In this document: positions 7,695 to 16,118 of the stretch, one piece after another
Position numbering within the stretch: the stretch's first letter is position 1
Layout: every line of letters begins with the position of its first letter
Assembly (NCBI GenBank): GCA_963783175.1
Contig: CAWANG010000006.1
Location: 62,001-126,000 of the forward strand
From: Roseiarcus sp963783175
GTDB lineage: Bacteria > Pseudomonadota > Alphaproteobacteria > Rhizobiales > Beijerinckiaceae
DNA: 64,000 nucleotides
Direction: 5' to 3'
The notes under the pieces: model-generated
What the model was told of the DNA's origin: nothing
The model's database searches: none
The model's input: the letters and a program-made list of their open reading frames with translations, nothing else
Translations under genes and position numbers: made by a program

Positions 7695-8488
7695 CTCTTG
7701 ATCTCATCGGGGCGGGGCATGGAGACGATGTTGTAACCGGCGTCGACGAAATGCACCTCCCCCGTGACGCCGTCCGAAAGGGGCGAGAGCAGATAGAGCG
7801 CGGCGCCGCCGACATTCTCGATTGTCACCGTGCGCCGAAGCGGCGAATGGGCGCGCTGAAAATTGAACATGAAGCGCGCATCAGCGATTCCCGCGCCGGC
7901 CAGAGTGCGGATTGGCCCGGCGGAAATCGCATTGACGCGAATGTTTCCCCGACCGAAGTCCGCGGCCAGATAGCGCACGCTCGCCTCCAGCGCGGCCTTG
8001 GCGACCCCCATCACATTATAGTTCGGCACAACGCGCGTTGCGCCGCCGAAGGTGAGCGTCAGCATCGCGCCGCCGGCGGGCATCATCTCGGCCGCGCGTT
8101 TGGCGATCTCTGTGAAAGAGAATGCCGATATGAGCATCGTCCGGATGAAATTCTCGCGGCTTGTATCCGCATAGCGCCCTTTTAGCTCATTGCGATCGGA
8201 GAATCCGATGCAATGGACCAGGAAATCGAGGTTGCCCCACGCCGCAGCGAGAGTCGAACAAACCGCGTCGACCGAGGCGAGGTCCTCGACGTCGCAGGGA
8301 ATCACGTGCGCCGAGCCAATCGCCTCGGCAAGCGGGATGACCCGTTTGCCGAGCGCGTCGCTCTGGTAGGTGAAGGCCAGTTCGGCCCCTTGCCCCGCCA
8401 GCGCCTTGGCTATGCCCCAGGCGATCGAATGATCGTTGGCGACGCCCATCACGAGACCGCGTTTGCCGCTCATCAAGCCGGACGCCAT
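7691..8488 (-). CDS. fabI: Enoyl-[acyl-carrier-protein] reductase (NADH) FabI
   Basis: FabI carries out the last reduction of each fatty-acid elongation round. The ATG at 8488 gives 265 residues with the normal MASGLMSGKRGLVMGVAND start; a longer upstream extension is not conserved. The active site reads LTFGGATRVVPNYNVMGVAK. The proton-relay tyrosine (E. coli Tyr156) and lysine (Lys163) are present, but the position of E. coli Tyr146 is phenylalanine (codon at 8048-8050). It follows fabA and fabB on the same strand in the standard alphaproteobacterial order. Confidence 0.94.
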   Translation of the reverse strand: MASGLMSGKRGLVMGVANDHSIAWGIAKALAGQGAELAFTYQSDALGKRVIPLAEAIGSAHVIPCDVEDLASVDAVCSTLAAAWGNLDFLVHCIGFSDRNELKGRYADTSRENFIRTMLISAFSFTEIAKRAAEMMPAGGAMLTLTFGGATRVVPNYNVMGVAKAALEASVRYLAADFGRGNIRVNAISAGPIRTLAGAGIADARFMFNFQRAHSPLRRTVTIENVGGAALYLLSPLSDGVTGEVHFVDAGYNIVSMPRPDEIKS

Positions 8489-8582
8489 GACGTACTCATC
8501 ATCCGAAATTGCAGGATCGATTCGTGAGGGGCCGCAACAGGTTGATCCGTTCCTGTCACGCGACGCGGCGAAGATGAAGGAT

Positions 8583-9806
8583 TCAAGCGTCCACGTGCTT
8601 GAACACGAGCGTCGCGTTGGCGCCGCCAAAACCGAAAGAATTCGACAACGCCGATCTCAGTTTGACGCCGTCGCGACGCTTACGCACGATCGGCATATCC
8701 GAAAAGGCGGGGTCGAGTTCATCGATATGTGCGCTTTCGCAGATGAAGCCGTTCTGCATCATCAGCAGTGAATAAATCGCCTCGTGGACGCCGGTGGCCC
8801 CCTGGGAATGGCCGGTCAGCGATTTGGTCGCCGATATGGGCGGGCACGATTCGCCTGAGCCGAAGACCTGACGTATCGCTTCCATTTCTTTGAGATCGCC
8901 GACCGGGGTCGAAGTCGCATGCGGGTTGATATAGTCGATCGGGATTTTGACCCGCGCGAGCGCCTGACGCATGCATCGCGCCGCGCCCTCGCCTGAGGGC
9001 GCGACCATGTCGTGCCCATCCGAAGTGGCGCCGTAACCCACGATTTCGCCGTAAATTTTGGCGCCTCTGGCATTTGCCCGTTCGTACTCTTCAAGCACCA
9101 GCACGCCTGCCCCAGCCGAAATGACAAAACCGTCCCGATTCCTGTCATAGGCGCGAGATGCGCGCGACGGGGTGCCGTTATAGGCGGACGACAGGGCGCC
9201 CATCGCGTCGAACAGCACCGCCAGCGTCCAATCGAGTTCTTCGCAACCCCCGGCGAACATCACGTCCTGCTTGTCGTTGAGGATATGCTCGTAGGCTGCG
9301 CCGATGCAGTGATTGGAGGTGGCGCAGGCGGATGAAATCGAATAGCTGACGCCCTTGATCTTGAACCAGGTCGACAGAGTCGCCGACGCGGTCGAAGACA
9401 TGGATTTCGGCACTGCGAACGGCCCGACGCGTTTGGGGCCCTTGGCGCGGGCAATGTCGGCAGCCTCGACGATCGCGCGCGTCGATGGCCCGCCCGAACC
9501 CATGATGATGCCGGATCGCTCGTGGGAGACCTCGTCAGGCCGGAGACCGCTGTCCACGATCGCCTGATCCATGGCGACGTGGTTCCACGCCGTGCCGCCG
9601 CCATGAAAGCGCATTGCCCGTCGGTCGATGGCCTCTTCGGCCCGAAGCGTCGGCGCTGCCTGGACTTGCGAGCGAAAGCCGAGTTCGGCAAATCGTTCGG
9701 CCCGCATAATTCCCGATTTGCCCGCGTGAAGACTGGAAGTCACCTCCTGGGCGTTGTTGCCAATCGAGGACACAATGCCCATGCCGGTGACGACAACGCG
9801 CCTCAT
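8583..9806 (-). CDS. fabB: 3-oxoacyl-ACP synthase I
   Basis: FabB condenses malonyl-ACP with acyl-ACP and is needed for unsaturated fatty-acid elongation together with FabA. The 407-residue protein shows the Cys-His-His triad of ketosynthases: SSACATSNHC (cysteine near residue 165), NPHATSTPVGD (near 300) and KSLTGHSQGATG (near 335). The N-terminus MRRVVVTGMGIVSSIG is typical. It sits 39 bp downstream of fabA and 94 bp upstream of the fabI start. Confidence 0.96.
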   Translation of the reverse strand: MRRVVVTGMGIVSSIGNNAQEVTSSLHAGKSGIMRAERFAELGFRSQVQAAPTLRAEEAIDRRAMRFHGGGTAWNHVAMDQAIVDSGLRPDEVSHERSGIIMGSGGPSTRAIVEAADIARAKGPKRVGPFAVPKSMSSTASATLSTWFKIKGVSYSISSACATSNHCIGAAYEHILNDKQDVMFAGGCEELDWTLAVLFDAMGALSSAYNGTPSRASRAYDRNRDGFVISAGAGVLVLEEYERANARGAKIYGEIVGYGATSDGHDMVAPSGEGAARCMRQALARVKIPIDYINPHATSTPVGDLKEMEAIRQVFGSGESCPPISATKSLTGHSQGATGVHEAIYSLLMMQNGFICESAHIDELDPAFSDMPIVRKRRDGVKLRSALSNSFGFGGANATLVFKHVDA

Positions 9807-9845
9807 CCTTTCGTCTCCACCGTTGCCCCGCGCAGCGACGAATCG

Positions 9846-10370
9846 CTAGGCCAAGCTCGCGTTCGAGGGGCTGAACAGGCCGACGCGGATATCCTTCACG
9901 TCATAGATCCGTCGGCCGTCGCCCTCCAACCAGCCGTCGGAGACGCCCAGGATCAGCTTGCCTTTGAAGACGCGCTTGATGTCCACGCCGTATACAACCC
10001 TTTTTATTGTCGGAAGGACTTGGTCGGCGAACTTGACTTCGCCGACCCCGAGCGCGCGGCCCCTACCCGGCAGGCCGAGCCAGCCGAGGAAGAAGCCCGT
10101 CAATTGCCAGAGCGCGTCCAGGCCGAGACATCCCGGCATCACCGGATCGCCCTTGAAATGGCAATTGAAGAACCAGAGGTCCGGCTGGATATCGAGTTCT
10201 GCGCGGACCTCTCCTTTGCCGTTCGCTCCGCCCGCTTCGGAAATCGCGCTGATCCGATCGAACATCAACATCGGCGGCAAGGGCAGCTGCGCATTGCCTG
10301 GCCCGAACAATTCGCCCCGACCGCAGGCGATAAGGTCCTCGTAACTGAAACTCGTGGGCCGTCCACTCAT
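9846..10370 (-). CDS. fabA: 3-hydroxydecanoyl-ACP dehydratase/isomerase
   Basis: FabA dehydrates 3-hydroxydecanoyl-ACP and isomerises the product to the cis-3 form, the branch point of anaerobic unsaturated fatty-acid synthesis. The 174-residue protein has the hot-dog core and active-site pair in NCHFKGDPVMPGCLGLDALW (catalytic His near 72, Asp near 86). It is the first gene of the fabA-fabB-fabI unit. The irr/fur-type regulator gene often found upstream in Rhizobiales is not present here. Confidence 0.96.
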   Translation of the reverse strand: MSGRPTSFSYEDLIACGRGELFGPGNAQLPLPPMLMFDRISAISEAGGANGKGEVRAELDIQPDLWFFNCHFKGDPVMPGCLGLDALWQLTGFFLGWLGLPGRGRALGVGEVKFADQVLPTIKRVVYGVDIKRVFKGKLILGVSDGWLEGDGRRIYDVKDIRVGLFSPSNASLA

Positions 10371-10569
10371 CTGCGCGGTCTATCCCGGGATCGCGCCACG
10401 CGCGGAAGCCTCGAACCGGCTTGGTAACACAGGCGCCCGCTTATCGAAAGCGCCCCGCTCGGCTGCTGGAATTCAGGCTTGAAATCGGCCGTTCATGGGT
10501 TCCCGACGGGCAGGGAAATCCCATTCGGGCTCAATTGACGAATGGGCGCGTGCGGCGCGACGAAAACCG

Positions 10570-11475
10570 TCAATACGGTGGAAAGTCAGCGGCGGCGATG
10601 AGCCCTTCGCTGGTCAACACCGTCCACCTGCCGCCTCTGAGCTCAATGCGTTCGACCCGCCCGGCGCCCGGGAGAAAATCGCCCCTGCGCACTTCCTGCT
10701 CGCCGAAACGTCCGCCGATCAGCGCGACGTCGCCCCGGGCCTCGAGGACGATATAGCCGCGCAGGAGAGGTCTCGGCCGTTCGATCGATCCTGTCGTGTC
10801 CATTGAGACATTGGCAGTGAACTTGGGTGGGACCGGGGGTTGCCCCGCCTGCCCGACTTGCGCCGGAGCCGAAATTGGCGCCACGACTTTCTTCTCAAGC
10901 TTGTCAACGCGGGTCGAAAGCTCAGCCGTCAACGCGCTCGTGTCACGCTCCACGCGCTCGCTGAGCTTGTCGACTTTTGCGCTCTCCTCATTGTCCAGCT
11001 TGTCGACGCGCTGGGAAAGCTGCGCGAGGGCGGAATTGAACTCGCGCGGCGAAACCGCGGTGGACTTCATGTCGCCGACCGACCGGCGCAAATCGGACAG
11101 TTCTTCAGCCGATTTGGCGGCGTCGATGGCGTCGAGACGCACCTTCAGCGACCTGACCGTCTGGGCCAGGGTCTCGGTCTCCCTTGTCCGCTCGGCAAGG
11201 AGGCCGGCCTGCTCGCGATGCTCCCAAACCAGCGCCCCCGCCACTGCAACCACAATGGCGACCGCGGCTGCAGCGGCCAACGCGAATCGCGACGAGAAAA
11301 GCCTATCGGATGCGGGGGCTCGCGGCTCCGGCGCGGATTCGGGTTGCGGATGGACGAGGAGAACGAGTTCGCGCGAGCGACACCGCGCCGAGACCGTTCC
11401 TGAGGCCTGACCGCCACACAAGTCCCTGCTTTCGCTCATCAACCGACACCCGCGTGACGAAGTGTTGTCCTCCAT
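10570..11475 (-). CDS. Membrane-anchored coiled-coil protein of unknown function
   Basis: I do not recognise a named family. The 301-residue protein has a charged N-terminal part, one strong membrane span (about residues 66-86, rich in Ala and Val), then a long heptad-like region (about 90-205) with repeated RVDKLDNEE/KVDKLSERVE/RVDKLEKKV units that predicts a coiled coil. A short C-terminal globular part follows (about 235-301). An N-in anchor with a periplasmic coiled coil is likely. The start is uncertain: ATG 11475 or ATG 11439 (MSESRD). Similar single-span coiled-coil proteins occur in Rhizobiales. It precedes fabA with a 199-bp gap. Confidence 0.7.
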   Translation of the reverse strand: MEDNTSSRGCRLMSESRDLCGGQASGTVSARCRSRELVLLVHPQPESAPEPRAPASDRLFSSRFALAAAAAVAIVVAVAGALVWEHREQAGLLAERTRETETLAQTVRSLKVRLDAIDAAKSAEELSDLRRSVGDMKSTAVSPREFNSALAQLSQRVDKLDNEESAKVDKLSERVERDTSALTAELSTRVDKLEKKVVAPISAPAQVGQAGQPPVPPKFTANVSMDTTGSIERPRPLLRGYIVLEARGDVALIGGRFGEQEVRRGDFLPGAGRVERIELRGGRWTVLTSEGLIAAADFPPY

Positions 11476-11686
11476 TCTCCGCCAACGGGATTAATGAATT
11501 GTTGACCAATTCGAAGCAGCCACGCGGAAATTCGCGGTGCCTGAGGGCTGACGATAGTCTAGGCGCCGAAGACCCAAGCCGACGCCCCGCCCCATCTTGG
11601 CGCCGTCTCGATCTACCTGACGGCAGGGATCTGCCCCCGTCCCGGCGGCCGCGATAAGCCATGGCTGACGACCCAAAAGTCTCACC

Positions 11687-12121
11687 TCACGAAAGCGCGC
11701 CAAGCCTCAGCTCTGCAGCGTCGGCGCGAATGCGATCAATCATGGCGCGAACCCCATTGGAGCGCTGCGGCGTCAGATGCTGCTCGAAGCCGAGCGCGCG
11801 AAAGACGCCGTGCGCATCGACGCCGAGGATCTCTTCCGGCGTTCGATCGGAAAAGAGCGCAATTGCGATCGCAATCAGCCCCCGCACAAGGTGGGAATCG
11901 CTGTCGCCGCGATAGTGCAGGGTGATTTGGCCGTTGCTGTTCGCCGTCGGCTCGACCTCCAACCACACCTGACTAACGCAGCCTCTGACCTTGTTTGCGC
12001 GGTTGTGGGAAGCTGCGCTCAGCGGTTCGAGCGTATGGCCCAGCTCGATGACGTAGCGATATCGATCCTCCCAGTCATCGAGAGAGGCAAAATCGTCGCG
12101 TATGGAGTCGATAGCCGACAA
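11687..12121 (-). CDS. sufE: Cysteine desulfuration protein SufE
   Basis: SufE accepts persulfide sulfur from the SufS cysteine desulfurase and stimulates it for Fe-S cluster assembly. The 144-residue protein has the signature RGCVSQVWLE with the acceptor cysteine near residue 48, and a normal SufE fold length. The other suf genes are not in the window. It stands alone on the minus strand. The 211 bp downstream (11476-11686) show no gene. Confidence 0.92.
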   Translation of the reverse strand: MSAIDSIRDDFASLDDWEDRYRYVIELGHTLEPLSAASHNRANKVRGCVSQVWLEVEPTANSNGQITLHYRGDSDSHLVRGLIAIAIALFSDRTPEEILGVDAHGVFRALGFEQHLTPQRSNGVRAMIDRIRADAAELRLGALS

Positions 12122-12767
12122 GAAGACTCCTTCACGTTCGTCTGTCCCACGATCTTATATGTTTAGCCGCGGGCCGTCGATTGCTCGCCGGTTTTCTCCT
12201 GGGAGAGTTGCCGCGCAGGGTCCGCCGGGTCTTCCGGGCCGGAGCATCGGTCAAGCTCGACCGTGCGGGTGAGGGGCGGAAAGCAATCGCGCCAACAAAG
12301 CGTGGCCGCGACCTGGAGGGCCGACTTCAAGTGATCCCGATTCGGGCGGGGATCGGGATTACGTCGCCGGCAAGACGTCCCAACGACAAACTGGCCCACG
12401 GGGCGCCGCGCTCGCGCAAGGGCGCCCTGGCTCCCTAGACCAGCCCGAGCCACAATACGCTCTTGGACATAAATCCCATGGGTGCCTCCAGCGATCCCGG
12501 ATCATCGCCTGGCGGAACATAGGTCAAGAACGCTAACGCCCTGTCGATAGATGTCGTCGCGGTGGCGAGGACCGCGGTAACAGAACGTAAACCATAGCAG
12601 AACTCCTTCCCGTTCCGACGTGAAGCGGCGCGTCGCGCGGTTCAAGGTTTAGGATTGATTTAAGTTGCTGCTGCGATCTTAAGGAAACAGCTCGGACGCT
12701 AATTCGGAGGCCGGGTTTCGCCCCAAGTGACGACTCCCGCGATAGGACCGCAGTCTAAGGAGAAAAA
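12122..12767. other. 646-bp gap with a possible degenerate minus-strand gene
   Basis: No convincing gene is visible. On the minus strand an ATG at 12479 follows a strong ribosome-binding site (GGAGG, 5-nt spacing) and starts a hydrophobic peptide MGFMSKSVLWLGLV, but a TAG stops it at 12437. An open frame offset by one base then runs from 12453 to 12163 without recognisable homology. This could be a frameshifted or decayed small membrane protein. Rhizobiales often carry a DUF5330 gene beside sufE, but I cannot confirm that family from these residues. The end nearest 12768 holds the promoter and leader of the next gene. Confidence 0.3.
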
Positions 12768-13385
12768 ATGGCTTTGGTTCTTTCACGCGTCCGAGCTGAT
12801 TCGGTGCCACTGCGAGGGCCTCTCCAGCGGTCCCCCGGCAAGACGCTGCGGCAAAACTTGGCCGGGCGGCTCAAGGCCGAGCATCTCCGCCTTTATCTCG
12901 GAGCGGGCCTAGCGATCGGTCTGGTCGGCATTGGCGTCAACGCGCTTCTTTTTCAACACGAGCGTCATCCTGCCCCGCTTTTCGGATCGCCGCCGCCCGT
13001 CTCGTCCGCCGGTCGGGCGCCAGCCGCGCCTCCCGTTTCAAAGCCCGCGAGCGCGGAGCGTGACGCATTGGCTACGCAGTCCCCCGCTGCTCTGCCGCCC
13101 ACGAGGCCCACGGACGAGGCCGATGGGTCTTCTTCGGCCCCCTCCGATCCGATCACGGATCTCTTGCGCGGGGAGACTCGGGTCGATGGCGCGCATTTGA
13201 CCCTGGCCGCCCAGACTGCGCTGGCCAAACTTGGCTATCCTGTCAAAACGGACGGGAATGACGGCCTTGCGACCCAACAGGCGTTGCGAGATTTCGAGCG
13301 CGTCCATGGCTTGCCGCTTTCGACCGAAATCACCCCACGCCTTGTCAGGCAGTTGACCGTCGCAGCACGCGCCGGGGGACACTGA
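12768..13385 (+). CDS. Membrane-anchored peptidoglycan-binding domain protein
   Basis: The 205-residue protein has a short cytoplasmic N-terminus, one membrane span (about residues 42-62, LYLGAGLAIGLVGIGVNALL), a Pro/Ala/Ser-rich linker (about 65-125) and a C-terminal PG_binding_1 domain (about 140-200, TALAKLGYPVKTDG). It probably binds the cell wall from the inner membrane. A clear ribosome-binding site AAGGAG precedes ATG 12768. It is followed six bases later by a DUF1491 gene, so the two probably form an operon. Its physiological role is unknown. Confidence 0.75.
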   Translation: MALVLSRVRADSVPLRGPLQRSPGKTLRQNLAGRLKAEHLRLYLGAGLAIGLVGIGVNALLFQHERHPAPLFGSPPPVSSAGRAPAAPPVSKPASAERDALATQSPAALPPTRPTDEADGSSSAPSDPITDLLRGETRVDGAHLTLAAQTALAKLGYPVKTDGNDGLATQQALRDFERVHGLPLSTEITPRLVRQLTVAARAGGH

Positions 13386-13390
13386 GCGCG

Positions 13391-13738
13391 TTGCGCCTGC
13401 GCTCCGACTTTTGGGTCGCCGCCTATTTGCGTCGGTGTGGATTGGAAGGAGCGAGCGCGGTCCTTAGCCGCCGCGGCGCCGCGGAGGCCGGCGCCATTTT
13501 CGTCAGGGTCGATCATCTGAACGGGCGCGCGACGCTCTACGGGCCGGCCCCACAGTCTGTGGCCGCCGACATCGGGCCCGGCGTCGAGCGGATTTTCGTG
13601 GTGGCGCATAGTGGCGACAGCATCGATTCCGGTGAGGCGGAAGAGCGGCTCAAACGGGAGATCGCCTTCGATCCGGACCTCTGGATCGTCGAGGTAGAGA
13701 ACGGTCCGCCCGGCGCCTGGCTCGATCTCGCGCCTTAA
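13391..13738 (+). CDS. DUF1491 family protein
   Basis: This 115-residue protein of unknown function matches the alphaproteobacterial DUF1491 family: RLRSDFWVAAYLRRC at the start, the Gly/Ala-rich RRGAAEAGAIFVRVDHLNG segment and the final DPDLWIVEVE block. No catalytic motif is evident. The start is probably TTG at 13391. It follows the peptidoglycan-binding protein closely and is the last gene before the pilus region. Confidence 0.85.
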   Translation: MRLRSDFWVAAYLRRCGLEGASAVLSRRGAAEAGAIFVRVDHLNGRATLYGPAPQSVAADIGPGVERIFVVAHSGDSIDSGEAEERLKREIAFDPDLWIVEVENGPPGAWLDLAP

Positions 13739-14071
13739 CCGGTGCGACATGCTTGCGTCCGCTCGTACCGGCAAAGAGCAAATCTCGAGGTCCGTTGGCG
13801 TCACTTGCGAATGTAATTGCGGCACGCCCGGCTAATTGAACGATGGATTGACCTCGCTCCGAGGCACCAAATTGCCTTTAAAATGGTTCCAACAATGCTT
13901 TGTTCGTCTTTACGGACGGCTTAACCAATTGCTTAACTTCAATCGTGTGCTTCACCCGGCGAGACTCAAATTAACTAGGTTGAAAGCGGGGAGAGATACT
14001 TTGGGCGAGTGTCGGGCGGCGTAGAGAATCGAGTTTGCCGCTGGATAGGATTTTCGCAGCAGGAGCAGATA
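13739..14071. promoter_or_regulatory. Upstream region of the Flp pilin gene
   Basis: This 333-bp non-coding stretch precedes the pilin. It is AT-rich from about 13860 to 13980 and contains the CtrA-like site at 13921-13937. The pilin has a good ribosome-binding site (AGGAG) just before ATG 14072. I see no gene or clear terminator. Confidence 0.6.
13921..13937 (+). promoter_or_regulatory. CtrA-like site upstream of the pilin
   Basis: TTAA at 13921, eight bases, then TTAAC ending at 13937. The spacing is one longer than the full CtrA consensus (N7), but the left part reads TTAACCAA, one base off the CtrA half-site TTAACCAT. The site lies about 135 bp upstream of the pilin start. Caulobacter pilA is a direct CtrA target, so the same control is plausible here. 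Confidence 0.45.
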
Positions 14072-14236
14072 ATGTTCAAGTCCATGAAGAGCTTCGCAAC
14101 CAACGAATCGGGGGCCACCGCGATTGAGTATGCGCTGATCGCCTCTCTCATCGCCGTCTTCATCATCACCGCGGTGTCAACGGTTGGAACCAAAGTCAGC
14201 ACCGTGTTCACGGAGATCGGCAACACACTGAAATAA
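14072..14236 (+). CDS. pilA: Flp/Fap-type pilin (major Tad pilus subunit)
   Basis: The 54-residue prepilin MFKSMKSFATNESGATAIEY... has a short leader ending in Gly, then ATAIEYALIASLIAV, the Flp motif with Glu at position +5 and Tyr at +6 after the cleavage site. The hydrophobic stretch (about residues 20-40) forms the pilus core. The ATG at 14072 is chosen over an upstream in-frame start because it gives the normal leader and has AGGAG nearby. Cleavage would be by CpaA, encoded next. It heads the Tad pilus cluster. Confidence 0.95.
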   Translation: MFKSMKSFATNESGATAIEYALIASLIAVFIITAVSTVGTKVSTVFTEIGNTLK

Positions 14237-14267
14237 ATCGTTTCCGCTGACGATCGGGACCTTTCGC

Positions 14268-14310
14268 GCCGGCGCGCACGCCTCGCCGGCGCGCACGCCT
14301 CGCCGGCGCG
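14268..14310. repeat. 17-bp tandem repeat, 2.5 copies, GC-palindromic
   Basis: The unit GCCGGCGCGCACGCCTC occurs at 14268-14284 and 14285-14301, then 9 bases of a third copy to 14310. Each junction contains a GC-only palindrome (GCGCCGGCGC type), so the RNA could form stacked or alternative hairpins. It starts 31 bp after the pilin stop and lies before cpaA, so it may limit read-through from the highly expressed pilin or stabilise its mRNA. No T-tract follows. Confidence 0.7.
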
Positions 14311-14402
14311 AAGCGCTGACCCGCGGAAGGCGCGATCGCGAACCGTCAATCACCGATCAAAGCTCATTTTTCCTTCGCACCAACGGCATCGACTAACGCA
14401 CA

Positions 14403-14915
14403 ATGGCTTCGACGCTTCTCCACTTTTTCGCGCTCGCCTTCTTTCCCGCACTCATGGCCCTATCGGCGGCGATGGATCTATTGACTTTCACCATTCCTAA
14501 TCGAATCTGCCTCAGTCTCGCTCTTGGATATCTCGTCTTGGCGGCGTCACTCGGTGTTCCGGCTGCGGAGATTGTTCTCAACATCTCTTGCTCAATGGCG
14601 ATCCTGGCGCTGGCGTTCGTCATGTTCAATCTTGGTTGGGTCGGCGGCGGGGACGCCAAGCTGGCGTCGGCGACTGCGCTGTGGCTGGGCTGGAACTCAA
14701 TCCTAGCCTACGGCGTTATCGCCGCAATTAGCGGCGGCATCCTGACGCTGACCATTCTGAGCGCACGCATGGCGCCGTTGCCCGCCGCCCTTGGACGTTT
14801 CGTCTGGATCGCTCGGCTGCACGACTGCAAGTCCGGCGTGCCCTATGGAATCGTGTTGGCGTTGGCGGGATTGATGCAATATCCCGGCTCGGGCGTCTGG
14901 TTGGCGGCAGTTTAG
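14403..14915 (+). CDS. cpaA: Prepilin peptidase CpaA/TadV
   Basis: CpaA cleaves the leader of the Flp prepilin at the inner membrane. The 170-residue protein is a short A24-type aspartyl protease with about five or six membrane spans. The two catalytic aspartates sit in AAMDLLTFTIPN (near residue 24) and VGGGDAKLASA (near 83). It lacks the N-methylation domain of PilD, as is normal for TadV. It follows the pilin by 166 bp. Confidence 0.93.
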   Translation: MASTLLHFFALAFFPALMALSAAMDLLTFTIPNRICLSLALGYLVLAASLGVPAAEIVLNISCSMAILALAFVMFNLGWVGGGDAKLASATALWLGWNSILAYGVIAAISGGILTLTILSARMAPLPAALGRFVWIARLHDCKSGVPYGIVLALAGLMQYPGSGVWLAAV

Positions 14916-15262
14916 ACCGCACGCGCGCCAAACGCTTCCCTTCGGTCCTTCGACGGCGATCGATGAATTCGCATATGAAAGTTACGAGCAACGCTAAGAG
15001 AGCTCGGCGAACGTTCTTCGATTTTGATTCGGACCCTTTTCTGTTCTACCCAAGTCAAAAGAACACCTACTAAAGTTCTTGTAGGTACGTTACGGAATAT
15101 CCTGATAGATGTGTAATAATATCCGTCAAATTGTTGGTCACTCGGAAGGGGCTTTCGCAGGTTAATAGTCAATTTGATACTTTCAATTAACCGTACCTTG
15201 ATAGTTACGATGTCTAAATCGCGCCGGATTCGCCGGGTCGGTGTTTGAAGGGCCGTTGATTC
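14916..15262. promoter_or_regulatory. AT-rich promoter region upstream of cpaB
   Basis: This 347-bp gap is markedly more AT-rich than its surroundings from about 14990 to 15220 and holds no credible gene. It contains an inverted repeat GGTTAAT (15160-15166) and ATTAACC (15186-15192), whose arms each carry a TTAACC CtrA-type half-site, and a weaker CCTAC/GTAGG hairpin near 15068. It probably drives the cpaB-tadC operon. Confidence 0.5.
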
Positions 15263-16072
15263 ATGAACCGGAAGCTCATCATCGTTGGAACCATTGCCGT
15301 TCTAGCGTTCGGGGCGACGTACGTTTTCCTCGGAGGCGCCCCGAACTCGACGCCGAGCCCCTCCGCCGCGGCACCGCCGAAAATCGACCTGGAGCAGGTC
15401 CTCGTAGCCGGTCAGGATCTGCCGATGGGAATGGTGATCAACGACGGCGCGACGGCCTGGCAGGCTTGGCCGAAAGCCGCAATCTCCGAATTCATGATCA
15501 CCAAGACAGCAAAGCCGGGCGCACTCGAGGATGTGAACGGCTCAATGACGCGGGTCGCGTTCATCCGCGGTGAACCGATTCGTCATGACAAACTCGTCAA
15601 GGCGGGGACCGGCGGGTTCATGTCGGCGATTCTGCCAACCGGAAAGCGCGCCGTCGCGATCAAGATCGACAACGGCGGGGATTCTTCCGCCGGCGGATTC
15701 ATACTTCCCAACGATCGGGTCGACGTTGTCCGTCTTGCCCGCGACGAGGACGCCACGAAGACGCGCGGGGTCGAAGTTATGACGGCGCAGACAATCCTCG
15801 CAAATGTCCGGGTCCTGGCGATCGGCCAGAACGTGGAGGAGCAAAACGGCAAGAAAGTCATCACCGGGGCGAATGCCACGCTTGAACTCGATCCGGATCA
15901 GGTCAACCTGATCATACTTGCCCAGCAAGCCGGCAATTCGAATCTGCATCTCGCGCTCCGCAGCCTTGTCGATAGCGGTGGGCCAGCCCGGACCGTTGTC
16001 GATACGGATGGCTCGGGGAAGACGGGCCTGACAGTCGTTCGCTACGGCGCCGCCCAGCAGGCCGCCCGGTGA
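15263..16072 (+). CDS. cpaB: Flp pilus assembly protein CpaB/RcpC
   Basis: CpaB is a periplasmic Tad-system protein thought to link the secretin to the peptidoglycan or inner-membrane complex. The 269-residue protein has an N-terminal signal anchor (MNRKLIIVGTIAVLAFGATY), a SAF domain (about residues 42-110, VLVAGQDLPMGMVI and RGEPIRHDKL) and the RcpC/CpaB C-terminal domain with LPNDRVDVV. It is the first gene of the run cpaB-cpaC-cpaD-cpaE-cpaF-tadB-tadC. Confidence 0.92.
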   Translation: MNRKLIIVGTIAVLAFGATYVFLGGAPNSTPSPSAAAPPKIDLEQVLVAGQDLPMGMVINDGATAWQAWPKAAISEFMITKTAKPGALEDVNGSMTRVAFIRGEPIRHDKLVKAGTGGFMSAILPTGKRAVAIKIDNGGDSSAGGFILPNDRVDVVRLARDEDATKTRGVEVMTAQTILANVRVLAIGQNVEEQNGKKVITGANATLELDPDQVNLIILAQQAGNSNLHLALRSLVDSGGPARTVVDTDGSGKTGLTVVRYGAAQQAAR

Positions 16073-16118
16073 ACCGCCCCCTATTCGTCGCTTGCTATCC
16101 AGAGACGGAGTCCGGGTT

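Noticed and set aside
14912..15172. 86-codon minus-strand frame between cpaA and cpaB
   Set aside because: Lies in an AT-rich promoter region, no ribosome-binding site or homology recognised, and codon use differs from real genes here.
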